From NCBI RefSeq assembly GCF_001425605.1, contig NZ_LMRG01000028.1, positions 248,001 through 312,000 of the forward strand: a stretch of DNA of 64,000 bases, given 5' to 3'. Each line of letters begins with the position of its first letter. The stretch's first letter is position 1. This DNA is from Rhizobium sp. Leaf453 (GTDB lineage: Bacteria > Pseudomonadota > Alphaproteobacteria > Rhizobiales > Rhizobiaceae). Below the pieces are notes generated by a model. The model searched no databases. It worked only from the letters and a program-made list of their open reading frames with translations, and was not told where the DNA came from. A program made the position numbers and the translations under genes. Positions 54,511-64,000 of the stretch are shown here, piece after piece.

Positions 54511-55470
54511 ATGAAGAAATTATCCAATATGTTCGCGGCCGGCTGGGTTCAGGGCGCGATTCCACCGGCCTTGCTGGTCCTTCTGATTATCGTCGTGGAG
54601 ATCGGCTCGCCCGGCTTTCTGACCGGCGAGACACTGGGGCTTCTGCTCGGCAACACTGCCGTGCTCTTCATCCTCGCGACCGGCGTGACCTTCGTCATCC
54701 TGATTGGCGGCATTGATCTTTCCATTCAGGCGGTCGCCTCGCTTGCCAGCGTCATCCTCGCACAATTGCTGCCCTCGATCGGGCCGCTCGCCTTTCCAGT
54801 CGCCATCGCCTCTGGTCTTGTCTTCGGTATCCTGAGCGGTGTCGTGCATGTTCGCCTGCGGGTGCCGTCCTTTGTCGCCACGCTTGCGACCGGTGGTGTG
54901 GTCGCCGGTATGGCGCTGCTGTTCGCGCAGGGTCGCGCCATCACCATCGAGGAAGGTGGTCGGCTCAGCACGACCTGGATCAACGGAACCGTCGTTGGCG
55001 TACCTGTCGTCGCCATCCTTGCCGCCATCGTCGGCCTGATCAGTTTCATGGCGCTACGTTACACCCGCTTCGGACGTCACAGCCTGGCGGTTGGAGCCGG
55101 CGAACCGGCCGCTTTGGCCGCCGGTATCAACGTCGATCGCACAAAGATCATCGCCTTTGCCATTTCCGGTACGCTGGCCGCCATTGCCGGCGTCATCCTA
55201 GCCGCCAGGCTGTCGAGCGGCTCGCCGAGCCTTGCCAACCAGCTCCTGCTTCCCGCGATCGCGGCCGTCATCGTTGGTGGAACGGCCATTACCGGCGGGC
55301 TTGGCGGTGTTGCGCGCACAGCTGTCGGCGCGCTGATAATCTCGATCGTGCGGATCGGCATGACTTTCGTCGGCGTCAATATCTTTGCGGAAAACGTGGT
55401 GTTCGGTGCGGTTCTCATCATCGCGGTCGCCATCACCATCGATCGCAGCAAGATTCCCGTGATCAAATGA
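54511..55470 (+). CDS. Second sugar ABC transporter permease (CUT2, RbsC type)
   Basis: A 319-residue membrane protein with eight to ten helices and motifs GVTFVILIGGIDLSIQAVAS, INVDRTKIIAFAISGTLAAIAG and AVIVGGTAITGGLGG. It is a diverged paralogue of the first permease; the pair probably form a heterodimeric channel. GAGGAGAGG lies before the start, 10 bp after the ATPase gene. It ends the importer operon. Confidence 0.88.
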   Translation: MKKLSNMFAAGWVQGAIPPALLVLLIIVVEIGSPGFLTGETLGLLLGNTAVLFILATGVTFVILIGGIDLSIQAVASLASVILAQLLPSIGPLAFPVAIASGLVFGILSGVVHVRLRVPSFVATLATGGVVAGMALLFAQGRAITIEEGGRLSTTWINGTVVGVPVVAILAAIVGLISFMALRYTRFGRHSLAVGAGEPAALAAGINVDRTKIIAFAISGTLAAIAGVILAARLSSGSPSLANQLLLPAIAAVIVGGTAITGGLGGVARTAVGALIISIVRIGMTFVGVNIFAENVVFGAVLIIAVAITIDRSKIPVIK

Positions 55471-55550
55471 GAACCGAGCTTCCTCCCAGGGATGTCTACA
55501 GCATCGGAAAAAGGAACCGCGCCCGGCGGCGCGGTTCCAGAAGTCAGGGC

Positions 55551-55964
55551 TCAGGACATCGTATCGAGATCGATCAGTTCGATCTTGTAACCGTCCGGAT
55601 CCTCGATGAAGGCGATATGGGTCGTACCATGCAGCATCGGGCCGGGCGGGCGCGGAATACGGGCGCCCTGCTTTTCGAGTTCGGCGCAGACGGCGTAAAT
55701 ATCGCGCACGCCAAGGGCGAGGTGGCCGAAGCCAGTGCCGAGTTCGTAACGCTCCTCGCGACCCCAGTTATAGGTAAGTTCGATGACGGTGTCAGTCTCT
55801 TCGGGGCCGTAGCCGACGAAGGCGTTGGTGAACTTGCCGCCCGGATAGTCGTCCCGGCGCAGAAGGGTCATGCCCAGAAGCTCGGTATAGAACTTGATCG
55901 AGACATCGAGATCAAAGACTCGGATCATCACATGCATGTTGCGGAAGCGGCTTTCGGCGTCCAT
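55551..55964 (-). CDS. gloA: Lactoylglutathione lyase (glyoxalase I)
   Basis: A 137-residue enzyme that turns the methylglyoxal-glutathione adduct into lactoylglutathione. The metal ligands are visible as His11 (NMHVMIRV), Glu in DTVIELTYNWG, His in GFGHLALGV and Glu in GYKIELIDL. The family motif ELLGMTLLRRDDYP and the AFVGYGPE segment are typical. GGAGGAG precedes the ATG. It is convergent with the importer operon and divergent from the FAD oxidase; methylglyoxal or hydroxyacid metabolism links it to the region. Confidence 0.92.
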   Translation of the reverse strand: MDAESRFRNMHVMIRVFDLDVSIKFYTELLGMTLLRRDDYPGGKFTNAFVGYGPEETDTVIELTYNWGREERYELGTGFGHLALGVRDIYAVCAELEKQGARIPRPPGPMLHGTTHIAFIEDPDGYKIELIDLDTMS

Positions 55965-56017
55965 CGGATCACTCCTCCATTAAGATATGGTTTTCATTCT
56001 GATTTTCGAAAACAGGG

Positions 56018-56070
56018 CTGTGCGAAACATGATGCTGCCCTTGATGTTCATTATCAGTGTTGTATGATAA
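56018..56070 (+). promoter_or_regulatory. Promoter and operator-like sites before the FAD oxidase-gntR operon
   Basis: TTGATG, 16 bases, TATGAT form a likely sigma-70 promoter at 56041-56068. TTGTATGATAA (56060-56070) overlaps its -10 box and differs at two positions from TTGTACGACAA found at 63047. A weaker copy, CTGTGCGAAAC, lies at 56018 after the same AAAACAGGG word that precedes the 63047 site. Repressor binding would block the promoter. Confidence 0.55.
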
Positions 56071-56125
56071 CCATGCAACTGGCGTCGTTGTCCAGTCGTT
56101 TTCCGCAGACACCGGAGGCCGTTTG

Positions 56126-57574
56126 ATGGACGCCGTCACCCTACCACGCGAACACATGCTGGCGATCTTGAGGGAGGCGCTTCCAGATGGCATCCTGTTG
56201 ACCGGCGCCGATGAGATGGAGCGCTACACGCGTGACTGGTCCGGCGACCATTTCGGCCTGCCGCTTGCCGTTGCGCGCCCGCGTTCTGTCGATGAGGTCT
56301 CTGCGCTGATGCGCTGTTGCAGCCTCCATGGTGTTCCGGTCGTACCCCAGGGCGGGCTGACGGGGCTCGTCGGTGCGGCGGTTGCTGCGCCCGGAGGCGG
56401 TGAGGTGGTCATATCACTGGAACGGATGAACCGGCTGCGTTCCATCAGTGCCATCGACTTCGCCATGGTGGTCGAGGCTGGCTGTATTCTGGAGGAGGCC
56501 AAGCGTTACGCCGAGGCGGAAGATTGCATCCTGCCGATCACCTTCGGCGCGCAGGGAAGCTGCCGCATCGGTGGCAATGTCGCCACCAATGCCGGAGGCT
56601 TCAACGTGCTGCGCTACGGCATGACTCGCGATCTCGTGCTCGGGCTGGAAGTGGTGCTGGCCGACGGCCGTGTCTGGAACGGCCTGAAACTGCTGCGCAA
56701 GGACAATCGCGGCTACGACCTGAAGCAACTCTTCATCGGCAGCGAAGGCACGCTCGGCATCGTGACTGCCGTTTCGCTGAAACTGTTCCCGAAGCCGACG
56801 CAGGTGGAGACGGCGCTTGTCGGCCTGCGCTCCGTGGAAGATGCCATGGCGCTCTATGCGCGGGCACGACGGGAATGCAGCGATCTTCTGACAGCTTTCG
56901 AGCTGATCCTGCGTGGCGGCATCGAGATTGCGCTTGGCGCCCGCAGCGGTCTGCGCGATCCCCTTTCTGAAGTCTGCCCGGTCTACGTGTTGATCGAGGC
57001 GTCCGCAGGCGGACGTGTCGATTTACGCGCCATCCTGCAGGATTTCCTGATCAGCGCCGAGGACCTCGTCGTCGATGGCGTCGTGGCCTCCAGCCGGGCG
57101 CAGGGCGACCAGCTCTGGCTGCTCAGGGAGCTCATGGTGGAGGCGCAGGGGCGTGGCGGTCGCTATCTGCGCACCGACGTCTCGGTGCCGATCTCGACCC
57201 TTTCGGGCTTCGTGGAAGATGCGCTGGCAGCGCTTTCGAAAAGCCATCCGCATGCTCTGCCTGTGACCTATGGTCATGTCGGCGACGGAAATATTCATCT
57301 GAACGTGGTGCCGCCAGTCGGCATGGGCGCTGGCGAGATCGACTCGCTCTTCCATGAGACCGAAGAAGTCATCTTCGAAGTGGTCGACAGGTATGGCGGC
57401 TCGCTCAGTGCCGAACACGGCATCGGCAAGGTGAAGCAGAATGCATTCCTCAAGCGCATAGACGAAGTTTCGCTTGATCTTGCCGGCAGGATCAAGGATG
57501 CCCTCGACCCCGGCGCGATCATGAGCCGGGGACGGATTTTCCTGCCGCGCGCGGCAGATTCAGGAAGCAGGTGA
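56126..57574 (+). CDS. FAD-linked 2-hydroxyacid oxidase (GlcD/D-lactate dehydrogenase-like)
   Basis: A 482-residue flavoprotein of the VAO/PCMH family. FAD binding is seen in GVPVVPQGGLTGLVGAAVA, CRIGGNVATNAGGFNVLRYG and LFIGSEGTLGIVT; the C-terminal FAD-oxidase_C domain has VTYGHVGDGNIHLNV and the last motif SAEHGIGKVKQNAF. Such enzymes oxidise D-lactate, glycolate or D-2-hydroxyglutarate. The ATG at 56126 with GGAGG is the probable start. It is followed 3 bp later by a GntR regulator and then pathway enzymes that would release a 2-hydroxyacid, so it may oxidise that product. Confidence 0.87.
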   Translation: MDAVTLPREHMLAILREALPDGILLTGADEMERYTRDWSGDHFGLPLAVARPRSVDEVSALMRCCSLHGVPVVPQGGLTGLVGAAVAAPGGGEVVISLERMNRLRSISAIDFAMVVEAGCILEEAKRYAEAEDCILPITFGAQGSCRIGGNVATNAGGFNVLRYGMTRDLVLGLEVVLADGRVWNGLKLLRKDNRGYDLKQLFIGSEGTLGIVTAVSLKLFPKPTQVETALVGLRSVEDAMALYARARRECSDLLTAFELILRGGIEIALGARSGLRDPLSEVCPVYVLIEASAGGRVDLRAILQDFLISAEDLVVDGVVASSRAQGDQLWLLRELMVEAQGRGGRYLRTDVSVPISTLSGFVEDALAALSKSHPHALPVTYGHVGDGNIHLNVVPPVGMGAGEIDSLFHETEEVIFEVVDRYGGSLSAEHGIGKVKQNAFLKRIDEVSLDLAGRIKDALDPGAIMSRGRIFLPRAADSGSR

Positions 57575-57577
57575 GCG

Positions 57578-59100
<1,523 letters not shown>

Positions 59101-59134
59101 TCATCCGTTTCTTCAGTTACAGGACATTTTTTCC

Positions 59135-59983
59135 ATGAAGCTTCTTCGCTATGGCCAGCCGGGCGCCGAAAAGCCCGCACTTCTCGATGCCGATGGCAAG
59201 GTGCGCGATCTTTCGGGCCATGTCGCCGATATCGCCGGTTCGGTACTCACGAGCGAGGGCATTGCCGCGCTTGCCGCAATCGACCCGAAGAGCCTGCCGC
59301 TGGTTGACAATCCGGGTCGGCTCGGCCCTTGCGTCGGGCGTGTCGGCAAGTTCATCTGTGTCGGCCTGAACTATGCCGACCATGCCGCCGAAACCGGTGC
59401 CAAAATCCCGGAAGAACCGATCCTGTTCATGAAGGCGACGAGCGCGATCACCGGACCGAACGACAACGTCATCATCCCGCGCAACTCGAAGAAGACCGAC
59501 TGGGAAGTCGAGCTTGGTATCGTGATAGGCGACGAGGCGCGGTATGTCACCGAGGCAGATGCGATGAAGCATGTCGCAGGCTATTGCCTGATCAACGACG
59601 TCTCCGAGCGCGCCTTCCAGGCCGAGCGTGGCGGGCAGTGGACCAAGGGCAAATCGGCCGACAGCTTCGGCCCGATCGGCCCCTGGGTCGTGACCCGTGA
59701 CGAGATCGCCGATCCGCAGAACCTCAAGATGTGGCTGACCGTGGACGGCGTTTCCCGCCAGAACGGCTCGAGCAAGACGATGATCTTCGGCGTCGTCTTC
59801 CTCGTGCACTATATCTCGCAGTTCATGAGCTTGCAGCCGGGCGATATCATCTCCACCGGCACGCCCCCCGGCGTTGGCCTCGGCATCAAGCCGGAGCCCG
59901 TTTTCCTCCACGCCGGCCAGACCATTCGTCTCGGAATTGAAGGGCTTGGCGAACAGCAGCAATTGACGGTGGATGCCACCTGA
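59135..59983 (+). CDS. FAH-family hydrolase, 2,4-diketo-3-deoxy-L-fuconate hydrolase-like
   Basis: A 282-residue fumarylacetoacetase-family protein. Signature segments are CVGLNYADHAAETGAKIPEEP, the metal-binding DWEVELGIVIG and IISTGTPPGVGLG. In the oxidative L-fucose route this enzyme cuts the diketo acid to pyruvate and lactate; with L-galactose or D-arabinose the second product would be glycerate or glycolate. The ATG at 59135 with AGGA upstream is preferred over the longer frame. It follows the SDR by 34 bp. Confidence 0.85.
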   Translation: MKLLRYGQPGAEKPALLDADGKVRDLSGHVADIAGSVLTSEGIAALAAIDPKSLPLVDNPGRLGPCVGRVGKFICVGLNYADHAAETGAKIPEEPILFMKATSAITGPNDNVIIPRNSKKTDWEVELGIVIGDEARYVTEADAMKHVAGYCLINDVSERAFQAERGGQWTKGKSADSFGPIGPWVVTRDEIADPQNLKMWLTVDGVSRQNGSSKTMIFGVVFLVHYISQFMSLQPGDIISTGTPPGVGLGIKPEPVFLHAGQTIRLGIEGLGEQQQLTVDAT

Positions 59984-59997
59984 TACACCGACCGTGC

Positions 59998-60029
59998 GCC
60001 CCATTCTCGATCAAAGCCGGGGATGGGGC
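59998..60029. terminator. Terminator hairpin between convergent genes
   Basis: GCCCCAT and ATGGGGC are exact 7-bp arms with an 18-nt loop in the gap between the FAH gene and the convergent aldo-keto reductase gene. Confidence 0.5.
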
Positions 60030-60068
60030 AGTTGGTTGGGGCAGAGTTTCCAGAGAGTGGCCTGAACC

Positions 60069-61043
60069 TCAAATGCTGTCGATGTCCCGCCAGAAGGCAT
60101 CCGGGATCGCATTGCTTGACCATTTGAGATTCTGCGCGATCCGTTCAGGTCGGCTCATGCCGAGCACGGCTGCGGAGACCAGCGGGTTCCGGAACGGAAA
60201 CTGGATCGCTGCTGCTTGCATTGGCACGCTATGGGCTTCGCAGATTCGCTCGATCGCCTGCGCGCGGGCGATGATGGCGGCAGGTGGGGCGCCGTAATCG
60301 TAGGTCGCGGCGCTCGCTTCCGGTCCCGTTGCCAGAATGCCGGAATTGAAGACGCCGGCGACAACGATTTCCGTCCCCGCCTTTTTCGCAGCCGGAAACA
60401 GGTCGTTCGCGGCGCTGTGATCGAGGAGCGTATAGCGCCCGGCGATCATCACCGCATCGAAATCACCTGCCTCGACGAAGCGCCTTGCGACGTCGCTCTC
60501 GTTGACGCCGACCCCGATTGCCCTGACGTGACCGGCCTTGCGCAGATCGTCCAATGCCCGGTAGGCACCCTCCATTGCCTCCCCGAAACGGCGTTCGTAA
60601 TCATCGCCATGGGTAAACCGGTCTACATCATGGATGTAGACCAGATCGAAATCCGGGAAGCCGAGCCGGTTGGCCGATTGCTCCAGTGAGCGCAGTGTGC
60701 CGTCATAGCTGTAGTCAAACACCGGTTTCAGTCGGAGCGGCGAGGCCCAGAGGCCATAATCCACGGCCTCACCGCGCGGTGGCACCATGTATCGCCCGAC
60801 CTTGGTCGAGACGGTGATGGTGTCACGCGGTACGGTGCGCAGATATTGCCCGAGCCTAAGTTCACTGAGGCCATGCCCGTAAAGCGGTGCGGTGTCGAAG
60901 TAGCGGAGGCCCGCCTCGTAGGCCGTGGCTAGCACCTGCCGCGCCGCCTCTTCCGAGACGTCCCGATAAAGCGTGCCGATACCGCTTGCACCGAACCCGA
61001 GACGCGATGCGAACGTAATTTTTTGCCTGTCATCGCAGTTCAC
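60069..61043 (-). CDS. Aldo-keto reductase, L-fucose/D-threo-aldose dehydrogenase-like
   Basis: A 324-residue aldo-keto reductase. The catalytic tetrad can be read as Asp and Tyr in YFDTAPLYGHG, Lys in STKVGRY and His in VYIHDVD. Its sequence is of the type named D-threo-aldose 1-dehydrogenase or pyridoxal dehydrogenase, which oxidises L-fucose, L-galactose or D-arabinose to the lactone. It overlaps the lactonase gene by 4 bp, so the two first steps of the pathway are encoded together. Confidence 0.85.
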   Translation of the reverse strand: MNCDDRQKITFASRLGFGASGIGTLYRDVSEEAARQVLATAYEAGLRYFDTAPLYGHGLSELRLGQYLRTVPRDTITVSTKVGRYMVPPRGEAVDYGLWASPLRLKPVFDYSYDGTLRSLEQSANRLGFPDFDLVYIHDVDRFTHGDDYERRFGEAMEGAYRALDDLRKAGHVRAIGVGVNESDVARRFVEAGDFDAVMIAGRYTLLDHSAANDLFPAAKKAGTEIVVAGVFNSGILATGPEASAATYDYGAPPAAIIARAQAIERICEAHSVPMQAAAIQFPFRNPLVSAAVLGMSRPERIAQNLKWSSNAIPDAFWRDIDSI

Positions 61044-61918
61044 CCGGCCTGACGGCCGGTGAATTCCGGCAGCTGGTAAGCCTCGATGGCATTCCCACCA
61101 AAGATCTTGTCGAGATCGCTTTCATGGAGCCCTTTTAGGCAGTCGCGCAGCGCACCGACAACGCGGTCATAACTAGCGGCGACAAGGCAAACCGGCCAGT
61201 CCGTGCCGAACATGCAGTGATCGACACCGAAAATATCGAGCACTTCGTTGACATAGGGCTTCAGGTCTTCCGGCGTCCAGTTCTGCCAGTCGGCCTCCGT
61301 TACCATGCCTGACAGCTTGCACCAGACGTGATCCCGTTCCGCGCGGAAGCCCCGCATCAGCCTTGCCCAATCGTCGAATTCACCATCGCGAATGTTAGGC
61401 TTGGAGATGTGGTCGAGTACGAAGCGCATGTTCGGGAAGGCTTCGACGGTACGCACGCAGGACGGAAGCTGGGGCAGGTTCGGCACGAGATCGTAGACCA
61501 ACCCGGCGGCCTCGACGGCCTTCAGGCCACGGCGGGCATCGTCGCGCAGAAGCCAGTTCGGATCGCTTTCCGTCTGGATAAGGTGGCGCACCCCGACCAG
61601 CCATTTCCCTTCCGGGCTCGCTTTCAGCGCAGCAAGGGTTTCACCGACGGCGGGATCGGTGAGATCGACCCAGCCGACGACACCGGCGACGAAATCCGTC
61701 GCTTCGGCCGTCTTGATGAAATCCCAGGTCTCGCCGAGATCGTTCCAGGTCTGGACCAGAACGGTTCCGGTTACCCTGTTGGCCTCCAGCGACGGCCTGA
61801 GATCGGCCGGCTCGAAAACCCGGTTGATCGGCTCGAAGGGGCCGCTGAGCCAGCCGTAATCGCCGCCGCTTTTAGGGTCCCAGAAATGATGATGTGAATC
61901 AATGATCGGTGTGGGCAT
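61040..61918 (-). CDS. Amidohydrolase-2 family lactonase (L-fuconolactonase-like)
   Basis: A 292-residue TIM-barrel hydrolase. The metal motif HHHFWDP starts at residue 9, followed by VGVRHLIQTE, FVLDHISKPNI and the late aspartate in CMFGTDWPV. Members of this group hydrolyse sugar lactones such as L-fucono-, L-galactono- or L-rhamnono-lactone. Its stop overlaps the aldo-keto reductase that would make the lactone. It lies between two aldo-keto reductase genes on the minus strand. Confidence 0.87.
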   Translation of the reverse strand: MPTPIIDSHHHFWDPKSGGDYGWLSGPFEPINRVFEPADLRPSLEANRVTGTVLVQTWNDLGETWDFIKTAEATDFVAGVVGWVDLTDPAVGETLAALKASPEGKWLVGVRHLIQTESDPNWLLRDDARRGLKAVEAAGLVYDLVPNLPQLPSCVRTVEAFPNMRFVLDHISKPNIRDGEFDDWARLMRGFRAERDHVWCKLSGMVTEADWQNWTPEDLKPYVNEVLDIFGVDHCMFGTDWPVCLVAASYDRVVGALRDCLKGLHESDLDKIFGGNAIEAYQLPEFTGRQAG

Positions 61919-61960
61919 GGTGTTGTCTCTCGATTGTCAGCTTCGCGATCGATCCGGCGC

Positions 61961-62947
61961 TCACCAGCGTTGATGAACGTATTTGCGGATGTCCTCGTCG
62001 TAGATCCGCGCGATTTCCTGCATGACATCGGCCGGCAGCGGTGGCAGCGCGGCGGCCTCGGCGTTGGACTGGGCCTGCGCCGGATTGCGTGCGCCTGGAA
62101 TGGCGACGGTCACGGCATCGAACATCAGGATCCAGCGCAGGGCGAACTTGGCCATGGTCGTATCGCCCGAGACCAGCGGCCGAATCCGCTCCACCGCATC
62201 GAGACCCACTTCGTAGGGAACGCCCGAGAAAGTCTCACCGACATCGAAGGCCTCGCCGTTGCGGTTGAACAGGCGATGGTCGGTGGTTTCGAATTTGGTA
62301 TCACGTTTGAACTTGCCGGAGAGCAAACCACTCGCCAGCGGGACACGAGCGATGATCGCCACGTTCTTTTCCTGCGCGATCTTGAAGAAACGTTCGGCCG
62401 GACGTTGCCGGAAGGCGTTGAAGATGATCTGGACGCTGACAACGCCGGGATATTCGATCGCCTTTAGCGCTTCCTCGACGCGCTCGACGCTGACGCCGTA
62501 ATTGCGGATCTTGCCCTGCTCGACCAGACGGTCGAGCCGCTCGAACACTTCCGGATGGTAGTAGAGGTCGGTGAGCGGGCAATGGAGTTGCACGAGGTCG
62601 AGCGTGTCGGTCTCCAGGTTTTTCAGGCTGCGATCGATATAGGCCGTCAGGTTTTCGGCGCTGTAACCGGCCACCGTCTGTTCCGGCAGGCGACGTCCTG
62701 CCTTTGTGGCTATGAAGGGCCGTTCGCCGCCGCGCTCCTTCATTGCCTTCGCGATCAGTCGCTCGGAATGGCCGTCCCCATACACATCGGCAGTGTCGAT
62801 AAACGTGACGCCACTATCCAGCGCCGCATGCAACGCCTTGATGGCATCGTCGTCATTGACCTCTCCCCAGGCAGCGCCGATGGCCCAGGCGCCGAAGCCG
62901 ATTTCACTGATATTCCTGCCGGTGCGGCCGAATGGTCTTGATCGCAT
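61961..62947 (-). CDS. Aldo-keto reductase
   Basis: A 328-residue aldo-keto reductase with Asp and Tyr in FIDTADVYGDG, Lys in IATKAGR and His in LVQLHCP as the catalytic tetrad, and a C-terminal NADP-binding segment AIPGARNPAQAQSN. It is not a close copy of the other aldo-keto reductase in this operon and resembles the YdbC/general stress-protein group. It is the first gene of the minus-strand operon and divergent from the binding protein at the window end. It may act on the same sugar or on a C6 aldehyde. Confidence 0.85.
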   Translation of the reverse strand: MRSRPFGRTGRNISEIGFGAWAIGAAWGEVNDDDAIKALHAALDSGVTFIDTADVYGDGHSERLIAKAMKERGGERPFIATKAGRRLPEQTVAGYSAENLTAYIDRSLKNLETDTLDLVQLHCPLTDLYYHPEVFERLDRLVEQGKIRNYGVSVERVEEALKAIEYPGVVSVQIIFNAFRQRPAERFFKIAQEKNVAIIARVPLASGLLSGKFKRDTKFETTDHRLFNRNGEAFDVGETFSGVPYEVGLDAVERIRPLVSGDTTMAKFALRWILMFDAVTVAIPGARNPAQAQSNAEAAALPPLPADVMQEIARIYDEDIRKYVHQRW

Positions 62948-63008
62948 TTCTCTCTCCCTTCGTGTTTCGAGCCGGCTTTCTGCCGGACGAATGCCAAATC
63001 TCTCTCGC

Positions 63009-63057
63009 TTGACATCCTATACCCATAGGATTATCAGAAAACAGGGTTGTACGACAA
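63009..63057 (+). promoter_or_regulatory. Promoter and operator-like site before the terminal binding-protein gene
   Basis: TTGACA, 17 bases, TATCAG form a likely promoter. About ten bases later GGGTTGTACGACAACCC is an inverted repeat with 7-bp arms and an ACG centre; its core TTGTACGACAA fits the FadR-subfamily consensus TNGTNNNACNA exactly. It may also control the divergent aldo-keto reductase-lactonase operon. Confidence 0.6.
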
Positions 63058-63097
63058 CCCGGTAAGGCTGCAAAACTTTCATCGGGAGGATGAAACA

Positions 63098-64000
63098 GTG
63101 AAAAGCAATCTATTGAGGGGCGCCGCACTGGCGCTGTGCCTTGGCGCGCCCGCACTTCCGGCGCTTGCCCAGGATGCAGGAGATACAGTCAAGATCGGCG
63201 TTGTCGCAGCAGAGTCGGGTGCATTCGTTTCCGCCGGGCACACGCTTCCGGCCGGCGTCGGCCTCGCTGTCAAGCAGATCAACGACGCCGGCGGCATCAA
63301 TGTCGGCGGCAAGAACTACAAGCTCGAAATGGTCAAGCGCGACGACCGCACCGATATCGCGACCGCGATTGCGGCAACCCAGGAACTGGTGCGCGACGAA
63401 AAGGTCGCCGCGATCTTCGGTTCTGAATCCCACGATTTCACGCTGGCCATGGCGAAGATCACCCAGCCGGCAAAGATCATGCATTTCGCCGGCAATTCCA
63501 CGCTCGGCAAGGTGCTGACGCCTGAAGCCGTCAAGGCAGGCGGTGAAAACCACTATCTGTTCCAGTCGGAGCCACAGGAATTCCAGCGCTCGGGTTCCAC
63601 CGCGCGCGGCGTGCTGAGCCTGCTCGAGCCATTGCTCGGCGCCAAGCCGAAGAAGTCGGTCCTCGTGGTCGGCAATGATGCGACCGGCCAGTTCCTGTCG
63701 TCCTTCTACATCACGGCCCTGAAGGCCGAAGGACAGGACGTCCCGGACATCATCTTCTACCCGCCGGAAACCACGGACTTCTCGCCGTTCCTGACCAAGG
63801 CCAAGAGCTTCGAGCCTGACGTCATCCACTTCTGGTACAATGGCGACTCGACGCTGACGGCATTGCCGCAGGCGCTGGAACTCGGTGCCGCCAAGAGCTA
63901 CTTCCTGTTCGGCGTCGATCCCGGCATCTGGAAGGAACGCGGCCTGACGGCGGATGTGCCGGTTGCCATGAGCTGCGTGCCGATCTGCTGGGGCGCATCG
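63098..64000 (+). CDS. Branched-chain-type ABC transporter binding protein (partial, N-terminal)
   Basis: The first 301 residues of a type 1 periplasmic binding protein of the Peripla_BP_6 (LivJ-like, HAAT) family; the frame is open to the window edge. The start is GTG with GGGAGGA before it; an ATG nine bases upstream leads only to a stop after three codons. A Sec signal (LLRGAALALCLGAPALPALA) ends before QDAGD. The body has VKIGVVAAESGAFVSAGHTL, VKQINDAGGINVGGK and the FGSESH segment. LivJ-like proteins bind amino acids but also many organic acids and aromatic compounds, and the shared operator suggests a ligand related to the adjacent pathway. Confidence 0.87.
   Translation, partial: MKSNLLRGAALALCLGAPALPALAQDAGDTVKIGVVAAESGAFVSAGHTLPAGVGLAVKQINDAGGINVGGKNYKLEMVKRDDRTDIATAIAATQELVRDEKVAAIFGSESHDFTLAMAKITQPAKIMHFAGNSTLGKVLTPEAVKAGGENHYLFQSEPQEFQRSGSTARGVLSLLEPLLGAKPKKSVLVVGNDATGQFLSSFYITALKAEGQDVPDIIFYPPETTDFSPFLTKAKSFEPDVIHFWYNGDSTLTALPQALELGAAKSYFLFGVDPGIWKERGLTADVPVAMSCVPICWGAS

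Overview
The window looks like a replicon of a Rhizobiaceae alpha-proteobacterium (Rhizobium, Sinorhizobium, Agrobacterium type), possibly a megaplasmid or chromid. The evidence is an almost complete succinoglycan (exo) gene cluster, several sugar ABC importers, GMC flavoprotein dehydrogenases, GC-rich coding sequence with alpha-proteobacterial codon use, and ATGA start/stop overlaps throughout. No rRNA, tRNA, CRISPR, prophage or replication genes were seen. All family calls come from reading translated sequence, not from a database search.

Region 1 (1-9720, + strand) is one probable operon. It holds the end of a thiamine-diphosphate enzyme, a histidinol-dehydrogenase-family enzyme, a CUT1 sugar importer resembling the glucose/mannose Gts system, and two overlapping GMC oxidoreductases. 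It looks like an import-and-oxidise pathway whose substrate I cannot name.

Region 2 (9800-15350) holds a HAD phosphatase, a DeoR regulator and a GH3 protein in one operon. A second GH3 homologue faces it, followed by a YbjJ/MosC-like MFS transporter. Both GH3 proteins lack residues that define active NagZ enzymes. Shared TGCAT/ATGCGC elements precede both transcription units.

Region 3 (15360-24252) is a divergent pair. On the minus strand run GMC dehydrogenase, GntR/UTRA regulator, ROK kinase and SIS-domain protein. On the plus strand runs a second CUT1 importer. Two similar operator-like sites flank the regulated genes.

Region 4 (25177-46447) is the succinoglycan cluster. Present are exoQ, exoZ, a secreted GH16/RTX glycanase, exoP, O, M, A, L, K, H, T, W, V, U, X, Y and F. 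This covers all seven glycosyl/sugar-phosphate transferases, the three decorating enzymes (succinyl, acetyl, pyruvyl), flippase, polymerase, co-polymerase and outer-membrane export protein. exoN, exoI and exoB are not here, and exoQ-exoZ lie at the opposite end from where Sinorhizobium meliloti has them.

Region 5 (46448-47666) is a small scar of mobile DNA: fused IS110-type and IS3-type fragments, then a RelE/ParE-type toxin-antitoxin pair whose toxin gene carries an early amber stop.

Region 6 (47667-64000) is catabolic: glycerate kinase and GMC dehydrogenase divergent from a CUT2 (ribose-type) importer, glyoxalase I, an FAD-linked 2-hydroxyacid oxidase, an FCD-type GntR regulator, an SDR, a FAH-family hydrolase, an amidohydrolase lactonase, two aldo-keto reductases and the start of a branched-chain-type binding protein. 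The SDR, FAH, lactonase and aldo-keto reductase set matches the non-phosphorylative L-fucose/L-galactose/D-arabinose oxidative route. A shared operator-like sequence, TTGTACGACAA, lies before three of its transcription units.
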